Under the pieces are notes generated by a model. It did not search any database and was not told the origin of the DNA. It was given only the letters and a program-made list of their open reading frames with translations. This document shows, piece by piece, positions 16,178-23,511 of a DNA stretch of 40,674 nucleotides. Where the stretch lies: positions 1 through 40,674 of the forward strand of contig JAFDXD010000087.1 in NCBI GenBank assembly GCA_018268135.1, written 5' to 3'. The DNA is from Bacteroidota bacterium. Lineage in GTDB: Bacteria > Bacteroidota > Bacteroidia > Chitinophagales > Chitinophagaceae. The translations under genes were made by a program, and so were the position numbers. Position 1 is the stretch's first letter. Each line of letters starts with the position of its first letter.

Positions 16178-16193
16178 TATCTTTTATTTCTTT
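16161..16193 (+). terminator. Weak AT-rich hairpin at the end of rsmI
   Basis: GAAATAAAAG (16164-16173) pairs perfectly with CTTTTATTTC (16181-16190) around a 7-nt loop holding the rsmI stop codon, with A-U/G-U extension to 16161-16193 and a following T-rich tract. Almost all pairs are A-T, so termination would be weak. Confidence 0.4.
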
Positions 16194-16386
16194 TGATACG
16201 TTTAGCTTGTCAAAGGCTCATATCTTCTTTTCAATTTATCTCAATTAATTTTAATTTATTTTTTTTTGATTAAGACTCAGCTTTACATTTTCAGTCATAT
16301 TTTGCTGTAGTTACTTGCATTTTCATTTTTTATTTTATAATTTTCTTGCTTATTTTTTTAAATAATCATTTATAATAAATTGTAAA

Positions 16387-17364
16387 ATGAAAAAGTTGGC
16401 GATGCTACTTCTAACAATTATCATTTTAGTAATTGTGATAGGAGCTTGTTATATCAAATTTGCTTTACCAAATGTAGGTGAAGCTACTACGCTCAAAGTA
16501 GATATAACACCTGAAAGGGTACAACACGGAGCGTATCTTGCCAATCATGTTACGCTTTGCGTAGATTGTCATTCTACCCGGGACTGGTCAAAATTTTCGG
16601 GGCCAATTATTGCCGGCACAGAAGGTAAAGGAGGCGAATTATTTAATAATCAAATGGGTTTTCCGGGTACATTTTATTCAAAAAACATTACTCCATCAAG
16701 CTTAAGCACCTGGACGGATGGCGAAATATTTAGAACGATTACAACCGGTGTAGATAAAAATGGAAAAGCTTTATTTCCAGTGATGCCTTATCTCAATTAT
16801 GGCAAAATGGATAAAGAAGATATTTTTGATATCATTGCTTATATAAGAACCCTGCCATCTATCGACAATAAAATTAGTGATCGATCAATAGATTTTCCCA
16901 TGAATTTTATTGTAAATACGATTCCCCAAAAGGCATCTTTCTCTATAAAGCCATCATCATCCGATTCTGTACAGTATGGTGGTTATCTTGTAAATGCTTC
17001 CGGATGTATGGAGTGCCATACTCAGGTAAAAAAAGGGCAAATAATTCCTGCTCTTGCTTTTAGCGGAGGCAGAGAATTTGATTTGCCAATGGGCATTACC
17101 AAATCGGCCAATATTACTCCAGATAAAAATACAGGAATAGGTAACTGGACGGCAGAACAATTTGTTACAAGGTTTAAAACCTATGCCGACACTGCAAATA
17201 TTACAAAATTGCCAACCAATATGCCCAATACCATTATGCCCTGGACAATGTATGCAGGGATGGATAGCGCAGACTTGCGGTCTATTTTCAAATATTTACA
17301 AACAGTAAAACCTATCCATAATGAAGTAGTTCATTTTGTAAAGAATGAAAAGGGTTTAAAATAA
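16387..17364 (+). CDS. Membrane-anchored diheme cytochrome c
   Basis: A 325-residue periplasmic electron-transfer protein. The N terminus has a hydrophobic segment (LAMLLLTIIILVIVIGAC) that can be a membrane anchor or, with IGAC and Cys21, a lipoprotein signal. Two heme c attachment sites are visible: CVDCH (58-62) and CMECH (207-211). Each sits in a cytochrome domain of similar layout (RVQHGAYLANH and VQYGGYLVNAS openings; NITPSSLSTWTDGE and NITPDKNTGIGNWTAEQ middle parts; VMPYLNYGKM and IMPWTMYAGM with candidate axial methionines), so it looks like an internal duplication. The family often partners with membrane dehydrogenases; no partner is adjacent. Upstream lies a 209-bp AT-rich gap without a clear promoter box. 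Confidence 0.85.
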   Translation: MKKLAMLLLTIIILVIVIGACYIKFALPNVGEATTLKVDITPERVQHGAYLANHVTLCVDCHSTRDWSKFSGPIIAGTEGKGGELFNNQMGFPGTFYSKNITPSSLSTWTDGEIFRTITTGVDKNGKALFPVMPYLNYGKMDKEDIFDIIAYIRTLPSIDNKISDRSIDFPMNFIVNTIPQKASFSIKPSSSDSVQYGGYLVNASGCMECHTQVKKGQIIPALAFSGGREFDLPMGITKSANITPDKNTGIGNWTAEQFVTRFKTYADTANITKLPTNMPNTIMPWTMYAGMDSADLRSIFKYLQTVKPIHNEVVHFVKNEKGLK

Positions 17365-17468
17365 TCTTGTATTATTTCCAATTCTAATCTCCATACTTTC
17401 ATTCATCATTTTTAAATTTTTTGCTTCATACTTATTTCCGAAATTTACCGGCAATAAAAAATATTTGA

Positions 17469-19403
17469 ATGAAGAAAATTTTGTTTGCTTTAGCATGTAA
17501 TTTTATTTACTTAAGCCTAATAGCACAGCCCGAACTAAGGTGGCAGCAGCATGTAAAGTACAGTATGAAGGTAGATGTAAATGTAGCTACCAACCGGTTT
17601 AAAGGAGTTCAAAGATTAGAGTATAGCAATAATTCTACGGATAAGTTAGACAAAGTATTTTATCATTTATACTGGAATGCTTTTCAGCCCAATAGCAGTA
17701 TGGATGTGCGTAGTAGGGAGTTGGGAAAAATAATGATTAATGGCAAACCGGATTGGGATACCAGGGTAAAAGACAGAATATTAAATTTAACCCCGGAAGA
17801 AATCGGGTATCAAAAAATAATTTCTTTAAAGATGAATGGAGTGCCTCAGCCATTTACTTATCACGAAACTATTTTGGAGGTAAACCTTACCAGGCCCATT
17901 TTGCCAAAAACTACTGTGGTTTTTGAAATGCAGTTTGAAGCACAGGTGCCACTGCAAATAAGGCGTAGCGGAAGAGACAATCCGCAAACAGGTGTACGAT
18001 ACAGCATGAGTCAGTGGTATCCTAAAATGTGTGAGTACGATTATGAAGGCTGGCACCCTACACCTTATATAGCCCGTGAGTTTTACGGAGTTTGGGGCGA
18101 TTATGATGTAACCATTAATATAGATAAAACTTATAAGCTGGGAGCCTCCGGTGTATTGGTAAATGCCAAAGATATTGGCTGGGGATATGACAAGCCCGGC
18201 TCTGAATTAAAACCAACTACTACGGATACACGAAGCTGGCATTTTGTTGGTAAAAATATTCATGATTTTATGTGGGCCGCCGACCCCGATTATAAACATC
18301 TTGTACGAACAACCCCCAATAATGGGCCTGTAATACATGTTATTTACCACCCCAAAGCTGGTGATGCTACAAATGATAGTGCATGGGTAAAACTTGCCAA
18401 TGCTGCCGTAACGGTATTGCCCTATATTGAATCACATTTTGGTAAATATCCTTACCCGCAATATTCATTTATACATGGTGGTGATGGAGGAATGGAATAT
18501 CCAATGGCCACACTTATTTCGAGCGCCTCCTTTGGTACTGCTTTTCATGAGTGGATGCATAGCTGGTACCAAATGATGCTAGGCACCAATGAAAGTGAAT
18601 ACCCCTGGATGGACGAAGGATTTACAAGCTATGCAGAAGACCTGGTAACAGCATTTTACTATAAAAACCATAGCATTGATGAATACAACAATGCTTTAAA
18701 AACAAATCCAGGTAATGAAAGGCTTAGGCTACTAATTGAAAGCCTGCCTCAGGATCATGCAGGAGCTTACGGCAGCTATTTCAACCTTGCTAAAAGCGAG
18801 TATGCCGAACCGTTAACTACACATGCTGACCATTACAATACAAATTTTGGATATAGCATTAACTCCTATTCAAAAGGCGAAGTGTTTTTAGAACAATTAG
18901 GTTACATTACAGGCGCTGGTGTAAGAGATAAAATTTTATTAGAGTATTATAAAAGATGGAGATTTAAACACCCAAATGCTGCTGATTTTTTTAAAGTGGC
19001 TCAGGATGTAAGTGGTATTCAGTTAGACTGGTACAAAGAGTATTGGGTAAGCACCATCAAAACTATTGACTACGGTATTGACAGCCTATGGGAAGAAGGA
19101 GCAGTAACAAAAATTAGGCTTAGAAGGGTAGGGCAAATGCCTATGCCAATAGATCTGGAACTTGGCTTTAAAGATGGCACCACTCAAATGATCAATATTC
19201 CTTTAGATATTATGTTTGCTGCAAAAGCAAATGAAAATCCTAAAGAGAAATATACCATCGAGCACGAATGGGCATGGGCACAGCCTACTTATATTGTAGA
19301 GCTGCACCAAAAATTAACTGATTTAAAAAGAGTAGAAATAGACCCCTCCAAACGAATGGCAGATACCAACCGAAAAAATAATTTATTAGAATTGAACTGG
19401 TAA
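17469..19403 (+). CDS. Exported M1-family zinc metallopeptidase
   Basis: A 644-residue gluzincin aminopeptidase-like protein. The signal peptide (MKKILFALACNFIYLSLIAQ) points to the periplasm or outside. The N-terminal domain is beta-rich. The catalytic part has GGDGGMEYPM (taking the place of the GAMEN substrate-binding motif, about residue 338), the zinc site HEWMH (H360, E361, H364) and the third ligand E383 in PWMDEGFTSY, with the expected HExxH-18-E spacing. A C-terminal domain closes with an ERAP/APN-like mixed region. No T9SS sorting domain is seen, so periplasmic location is more likely. The cytochrome gene is 104 nt upstream. A strong bidirectional terminator follows. Confidence 0.9.
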   Translation: MKKILFALACNFIYLSLIAQPELRWQQHVKYSMKVDVNVATNRFKGVQRLEYSNNSTDKLDKVFYHLYWNAFQPNSSMDVRSRELGKIMINGKPDWDTRVKDRILNLTPEEIGYQKIISLKMNGVPQPFTYHETILEVNLTRPILPKTTVVFEMQFEAQVPLQIRRSGRDNPQTGVRYSMSQWYPKMCEYDYEGWHPTPYIAREFYGVWGDYDVTINIDKTYKLGASGVLVNAKDIGWGYDKPGSELKPTTTDTRSWHFVGKNIHDFMWAADPDYKHLVRTTPNNGPVIHVIYHPKAGDATNDSAWVKLANAAVTVLPYIESHFGKYPYPQYSFIHGGDGGMEYPMATLISSASFGTAFHEWMHSWYQMMLGTNESEYPWMDEGFTSYAEDLVTAFYYKNHSIDEYNNALKTNPGNERLRLLIESLPQDHAGAYGSYFNLAKSEYAEPLTTHADHYNTNFGYSINSYSKGEVFLEQLGYITGAGVRDKILLEYYKRWRFKHPNAADFFKVAQDVSGIQLDWYKEYWVSTIKTIDYGIDSLWEEGAVTKIRLRRVGQMPMPIDLELGFKDGTTQMINIPLDIMFAAKANENPKEKYTIEHEWAWAQPTYIVELHQKLTDLKRVEIDPSKRMADTNRKNNLLELNW

Positions 19404-19404
19404 T

Positions 19405-19437
19405 AAAAAATCCCGGCAATGCGCCGGGATTTTTTTT
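19405..19437. terminator. Strong bidirectional terminator between M1 peptidase and response regulator
   Basis: AAAAAATCCCGGC (19405-19417) pairs with GCCGGGATTTTTT (19423-19435) around a 5-nt loop, with T residues to 19437 on the plus strand and A residues on the other side. It serves both convergent genes. Confidence 0.93.
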
Positions 19438-19462
19438 ATAGAAAAACCCACACAGAGAATTA

Positions 19463-20095
19463 TTATCTTCCAAAAAATTTATTAATAGCTTCTACCCGGT
19501 TATTTACATGAAGCTTATCATACACACTGTACACATGTTTGCGAACAGTTTCAGAACTGATAAATAATTTTTCTGAAATTTCTTTATACACTAAACCGGT
19601 AGATAACATTTCTAAAATTTCAAGTTCCCTTTTTGAAAGCAGGCTTAAAGAATTGTCTGCCACTTCTGTCTTTTTATTCTGAAAAGCAGATACCACTTTT
19701 CTGGCTATCTGGCTACTCATAGGTGCGCCGCCATTGTGCAATTCTTTTATAGATTCAAGTATTTTAGTAGGAGCCATTTTTTTAATAATATAACCACTGG
19801 CGCCGGCGTTTAATGCCTCAAATATTTTTTCATCCTCTTCATACACGGTACACATCATAAACAGCATTTCAGGATGCACTACTTTTAGCTCACGTACTAC
19901 ATCAATGCCCGATATATCACCAAGATTAATATCCATCAATACCACTTCAGGTAAGAATATGGGAAGCTTCACCAGGGCATCCTCGCCATTTACACAGGTA
20001 CAGGCAATTTCATAGCCATCGGCCATTTCAATTATTTTTTCCAGAGCCTGGCGTATATCATTATTGTCTTCTACTATGGCAACAGTTATATTCAT
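19463..20095 (-). CDS. NarL/FixJ-family response regulator with LuxR-type DNA-binding domain
   Basis: A 210-residue two-component transcription regulator. The receiver domain (about 1-120) has the acidic pair E9/D10 in AIVEDNND, the phospho-acceptor D55 in VVLMDINLGD, the switch T83 in MMCTVYE and the lysine near 105 in GYIIKKMAP. The C-terminal LuxR/GerE helix-turn-helix begins at LSLLSKRELEILEMLS and continues through YKEISEKLFISSETVRKHV. The best start is ATG 20095, giving MNITVAIVEDNN; a TTG at 20116 would extend into the palindromic promoter region. No histidine kinase is next to it, so its partner is unknown. It converges on the M1 peptidase; rsmG is the next gene upstream on the same strand. 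Confidence 0.9.
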   Translation of the reverse strand: MNITVAIVEDNNDIRQALEKIIEMADGYEIACTCVNGEDALVKLPIFLPEVVLMDINLGDISGIDVVRELKVVHPEMLFMMCTVYEEDEKIFEALNAGASGYIIKKMAPTKILESIKELHNGGAPMSSQIARKVVSAFQNKKTEVADNSLSLLSKRELEILEMLSTGLVYKEISEKLFISSETVRKHVYSVYDKLHVNNRVEAINKFFGR

Positions 20096-20102
20096 ATTTT
20101 TG

Positions 20103-20133
20103 CAAATCAAGTTCAAAAAAAATATTTGAACAA
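20103..20133 (-). promoter_or_regulatory. Promoter with embedded palindrome upstream of the response regulator gene
   Basis: On the minus strand a TTG (20133-20131) is followed after exactly 20 nt by TTGATTTG (20110-20103), seven of eight matches to TAnnTTTG. The 20-nt spacer is nearly all taken up by the inverted repeat GTTCAAA-N7-TTTGAAC (20111-20131). A dimeric regulator bound there would block or reshape the promoter. The -7 box ends 7 nt before ATG 20095. Confidence 0.5.
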
Positions 20134-20162
20134 TACCCTAAAGTGGTAATTATGTTAAACGG

Positions 20163-20798
20163 TTATTTTATAGGTTGATATAAAATATATTTATCCTTAA
20201 AATACTCAATGTCAAATATCTTTTCAATTTCCCAAACAAATGGTTTGCAGCCACTCTCAAAAATTTCTGTTGATAAGTCGCCGCCCTTTAGGCATATAAG
20301 TCCGTTTGGATTATCTGTACCGGCAGCCAATTTATTTTTTTTGATCAAAGGCTTGCTCCATCGCCAAAGCTCCTTAAGCGGCGCCACCGCCCGGCTTACC
20401 ACCACATCAAATTGCCTGTTTTTTATTTCTTCTGCCCTCGTATGTTGTACAGTTAGGTTGACAAGGCCAATAGCCGCAGCAATTTCTTTTACTACGGTAA
20501 GTTTTTTATTAATGCTATCTACCAGGTGAAAATGTGCCTCCGGAAAAAAAATAGCCAGGGGCAGGCCCGGAAAACCACCGCCAGCACCAAGATCCATCAC
20601 CTGCAAGTCCGGTTTAAAATCAAATTTTGCAGCAATAGATAATGAATGTAACACATGATGCAAATAAAAATTATCCATATCCTTCCGGCTGATTACATTT
20701 ATTTTTTCATTCCATTGCCCATACAAATCTTTCAGGGCAGCCAATTGCTGCACCTGCCCGGTAGAAAAATCAGAAAAATATTCCTGTATCTCTTTCAT
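20163..20798 (-). CDS. rsmG: 16S rRNA (guanine(527)-N7)-methyltransferase RsmG
   Basis: RsmG methylates G527 of 16S rRNA; loss of this modification gives low-level streptomycin resistance in several bacteria. From ATG 20798 the protein is 211 residues, opening MKEIQEYFSDFSTGQ. It shows the family sequence NEKINVISRKDMDNFYLHHVLHSL, SAM motif I VMDLGAGGGFPGLPLAI, the strand-2 segment HLVDSINKKLTVV, and VVVSRAVAPLKEL. A TTG at 20846 would add 16 unlikely residues (MYTCLQPQN...), so I reject it. The sequence just before ATG 20798 contains TATATTTA, a near match to the -7 box, four bases from the start. Confidence 0.94.
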   Translation of the reverse strand: MKEIQEYFSDFSTGQVQQLAALKDLYGQWNEKINVISRKDMDNFYLHHVLHSLSIAAKFDFKPDLQVMDLGAGGGFPGLPLAIFFPEAHFHLVDSINKKLTVVKEIAAAIGLVNLTVQHTRAEEIKNRQFDVVVSRAVAPLKELWRWSKPLIKKNKLAAGTDNPNGLICLKGGDLSTEIFESGCKPFVWEIEKIFDIEYFKDKYILYQPIK

Positions 20799-20856
20799 TC
20801 TGTAAATATAAAAATAAAAATTTTGGGGCTGTAGGCATGTGTACATGTGTCAACAA

Positions 20857-20945
20857 CGGTAAGGGCTATCCGCAGTAGTCCTCCTTCTTCCTCCCTTTGG
20901 TCGTCATCAGTGCGGGCTACCTGCTCCTATCCCTCAGCCCATCAG
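20857..20945. repeat. GC-rich intergenic element with two imperfect GAGG-N12/13-AGCCC units
   Basis: This 90-bp segment is clearly richer in G+C than everything around it and is strongly purine-rich on the minus strand. Read on that strand, two units of similar plan occur: GAGGGATAGGAGCAGGTAGC ending CCC (20935-20914) and GAGGACTACTGCGGATAGCC ending C (20883-20863), separated by a purine-rich linker that includes GACGACCAAAGGGAGGAAG. I know similar GAGGACTA..GCGGATAGCCC sequences from intergenic regions of other Bacteroidota, which suggests a dispersed REP-like repeat or a structured RNA, but this is from memory. It does not look coding. Confidence 0.55.
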
Positions 20946-21001
20946 CAGTATATCTTTACTCTACCCATTAAAATAATAACTTCTTTTCAGCGCATTTGCT
21001 T

Positions 21002-22138
21002 TTATTTCCACGCTGGCTTTGGTTTTTTAAAAAGAGCAGGAGCAAATAACAGGTAATAAAAAAACATCCAAATATCTAAAACAATAAGCAGAGGGAAAAG
21101 GTCCGCTTCATTTAATTTTTTCATTGTTTTGCCATACACAATGCCCTGTATTAATAATTTGCAGGCAGCTACAATTAAGCTAAGCTGCCAGCTATACAAT
21201 AAACAGCAAGCCACCAGCAATGGGTAAAAAACAAACTGGGCAAATGCATAAAAGCCCAATAAAAATTTATGACGGGGTTTATAAAATTTTGAAGTAGTAT
21301 AATGCCTTTTCTTTTGTAATATCCATTGTTTCCAGGTAGTGGCAGGGTTACTTAAAGTAAAACTATCTTTATCAATATTAATTTTAGTGTTTTGTTTTGT
21401 AGCAGCATTATTAATAAAAAGGTCATCATCACCACCCGGCAGGTTATTGTGAGCCGAAAATCCCTTGCTTCTAAAAAACACATCCCTCTTATAAGATAAA
21501 TTTCTGCCAACACCCATATAGGTTTGCCCGGCAAGTGAGTAGCTCAGGTATTGTAAGGCAGCATGAAAAGTCTCCCATCTAATCAATTTATTCAACCATC
21601 CATGTTTTTTATGATATGCACCATAGCCAAGCACTATTTCAGTGGTATCATCATATATATTTTGCATGCTGCTTATCCAATGCTCCGATGCAGGCACACA
21701 ATCCGCATCTGTAAGTAACAATATTTCATATTTGGCAGACTTAATACCAATGCTCAGTGGAAATTTTTTTCCGGGTATCATCTTTGCTTCCTGGGTAAGC
21801 TCTACTATTTGCAATTGTTTAAAAGAGCGCTTAAACTCTTCTAAAATATATTTACTCTCATCATAAGAGTTATCATTTACCACAATTACTTCGTGGGTAG
21901 TATTATATTCCTGTACCAGCGCCCCGGGTAGGTTTTGGGCAAGGTTGGCCGCTTCATCTCTTGCGCAAATGATTACACTTACAGCATGTGTTTGAGAATT
22001 GTTTTTTGGTTTTGCCTTATAAAAAGCAAGACGGCTAAAAAAAAACAGGTAATAAAATATTTGAATAAAAGCAGATGCAGCAAGTAATACAAACAGAATT
22101 AACTGCCAGTGCTGAAGTAGTAGTTTGGGTAAATACAT
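21002..22138 (-). CDS. Membrane-associated family 2 glycosyltransferase
   Basis: A protein of 378 residues from ATG 22138, with an N-terminal transmembrane segment (LILFVLLAASAFIQIFYYLFFF), a cytosolic GT-A domain and two or three C-terminal membrane segments (LLGFYAFAQFVFYPLLVACC, SLIVAACKLLIQG, LLIVLDIWMFFYYLLFAPALF). The GT-A domain shows SVIICARDEAANL, VIVVNDNSYD, the metal-binding LLLTDADCVP, a late acidic motif GGDDDLFI and QKKRHY in place of the QxxRW motif. It probably transfers sugar to a lipid or surface polymer; donor and acceptor are unknown. An in-frame ATG at 22279 would add 47 basic/hydrophobic residues, but the -7 box at 22144-22151 favours the shorter form. Confidence 0.83.
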   Translation of the reverse strand: MYLPKLLLQHWQLILFVLLAASAFIQIFYYLFFFSRLAFYKAKPKNNSQTHAVSVIICARDEAANLAQNLPGALVQEYNTTHEVIVVNDNSYDESKYILEEFKRSFKQLQIVELTQEAKMIPGKKFPLSIGIKSAKYEILLLTDADCVPASEHWISSMQNIYDDTTEIVLGYGAYHKKHGWLNKLIRWETFHAALQYLSYSLAGQTYMGVGRNLSYKRDVFFRSKGFSAHNNLPGGDDDLFINNAATKQNTKINIDKDSFTLSNPATTWKQWILQKKRHYTTSKFYKPRHKFLLGFYAFAQFVFYPLLVACCLLYSWQLSLIVAACKLLIQGIVYGKTMKKLNEADLFPLLIVLDIWMFFYYLLFAPALFKKPKPAWK

Positions 22139-22143
22139 TTCTG

Positions 22144-22151
22144 CAAAAATA
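22144..22151 (-). promoter_or_regulatory. Putative -7 box of the GT2 gene
   Basis: On the minus strand the sequence reads TATTTTTG, an exact TAnnTTTG match, then CAGAA and the ATG at 22138. The arrangement TATTTTTGCAG-N2-ATG is the same as in front of tgt. If used, the transcript would start at or next to the start codon. Confidence 0.45.
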
Positions 22152-22333
22152 ATAGGTTTGAGAGGTTGTAAAATTATTTTTTTTGGAAAACACCTTTTTT
22201 CAAAAAAAGTTATAATTGGCTTCAGTACAAGATAAAAAGTAATAAAATAGAAGTTGGGTAAACAGGATGAACTTGCCATATTTACTAAAAAATCACTAAA
22301 TAAGTACTATCTTACAGTTCTTAAAATTAAATT

Positions 22334-23449
22334 ATGAAAACTAAAACCTTATTCATTCACCTATTCACAATCATTATTATTGTATTGTTGTCTGCATGTA
22401 AAAAAGATAATCTAAAGCCTCGTATTTTACCTCTGATTGAATTAAGCTCAATTCAAAAGGCTAAGGAATTTATAAAAAGAAAAATGGATTCCTTAGGAGG
22501 CATTGTTCAAAGAGTTGAAGTGAACCAAAGAATGAAAGTTGCGTTTGCAGATATGCAGGGTAATATTGTTGAGCATCTTCCTCTAAACCCTCTTACCAAT
22601 TTAACTTCATTATGTGCTGGCGATTATCCTGATTATCTGGATCTAAATTATTATTATAGGTTGTATCAATGTAATTATGGTTATAAAGTAGGATTTGGGT
22701 GGTTAATTTCATGGGATAATAATGTTGTACTTGTAAATCCCTCAAATCCTTCCAATGTTACAAAAGGCACAATTAAAGTTTCAATTACAGGAAATGCTAA
22801 TGCATATAATAATACGACAACTGAAGTGAAAATCACTGATCTTGGTACAGACCCGAATAATTCTTCAAATAATATTTTTTGGGTTGAAATGGTTTCATCT
22901 ACTATTTTACCAGAAAGTGTTGTAAACTCTCCCGGAGCAACGCTCAGACTTGGTGCTACATTTGCTACTGATTGCTCGACTTTAGAAAATTATTCAATTA
23001 TACCAATGGGTGTGACTGGATTTGGGTTTAGTACACCAATGAATAGCGATCCATGTAGTCGTAATGATTTAGCCATTTTTCAGCCTTCTAATACGCTTAA
23101 TTATTTGGAAATTGTAGGGTATGATGTACTTGGTATGTGTACTTCTTATTCTACTAGTGCAGCACCGAGTTATCAACAAGTAGAATATAGTTTAGATAAT
23201 GGGACGACCTGGAATCCTTTTGTAAACTTCACAAGTCCTAGATCTTTTATCGTTAACTCAAGTTTTGTATCCCGAACTGATTTTGCTACATCTCCGACAA
23301 TAGCATCAGGGACCTATAATGTGAAAATAAGATATAGAAATACCAAGTATTTAACTGGAGTGACTGGTGATCCTTTACCTACTAGCAGTAACTCTTGCTT
23401 TACTCCGGTATGGAGTGTTGAGACATATCCAGGATATATAATACCTTAA
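22334..23449 (+). CDS. Lipoprotein of unknown function
   Basis: I do not recognise the family. The 371-residue protein begins with a lipoprotein signal, LFTIIIIVLLSACKKD (lipobox LSAC, lipidated Cys about residue 21), so it should be anchored in the outer or inner membrane. After a short lysine-rich helix region (SSIQKAKEFIKRKMDSLGG) the rest is rich in Asn, Ser and Thr and alternates strand-like segments. Eight or so further cysteines are scattered through it. A C-terminal piece (VEYSLDNGTTWNPF ... GTYNVKIRYRN) resembles a fibronectin/Ig-like beta-sandwich edge. The gene starts a plus-strand pair with the T9SS cargo protein 62 nt downstream. Codon choice looks slightly more AT-rich than in the housekeeping genes nearby. 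Confidence 0.75.
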   Translation: MKTKTLFIHLFTIIIIVLLSACKKDNLKPRILPLIELSSIQKAKEFIKRKMDSLGGIVQRVEVNQRMKVAFADMQGNIVEHLPLNPLTNLTSLCAGDYPDYLDLNYYYRLYQCNYGYKVGFGWLISWDNNVVLVNPSNPSNVTKGTIKVSITGNANAYNNTTTEVKITDLGTDPNNSSNNIFWVEMVSSTILPESVVNSPGATLRLGATFATDCSTLENYSIIPMGVTGFGFSTPMNSDPCSRNDLAIFQPSNTLNYLEIVGYDVLGMCTSYSTSAAPSYQQVEYSLDNGTTWNPFVNFTSPRSFIVNSSFVSRTDFATSPTIASGTYNVKIRYRNTKYLTGVTGDPLPTSSNSCFTPVWSVETYPGYIIP

Positions 23450-23511
23450 ATTTACAAATAAATAACTGGCAGTCTGAGAATTCGGATGTTATTTATTGTA
23501 ATCTCTATAAT

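Noticed and set aside
20799-20846. Longer RsmG from TTG 20846
   Set aside because: The added residues do not resemble RsmG N termini, whereas ATG 20798 gives the standard opening.
20847-21056. Possible 69-residue plus-strand gene over the GC-rich element
   Set aside because: The Ser/Thr/Pro-rich product comes from the pyrimidine-rich strand of the intergenic element, lacks any family pattern and runs into the 3' end of the glycosyltransferase gene.
22139-22279. N-terminal extension of the glycosyltransferase by 47 residues
   Set aside because: The extension has no family resemblance and crosses an exact -7 box; ATG 22138 starts directly before the first membrane segment.
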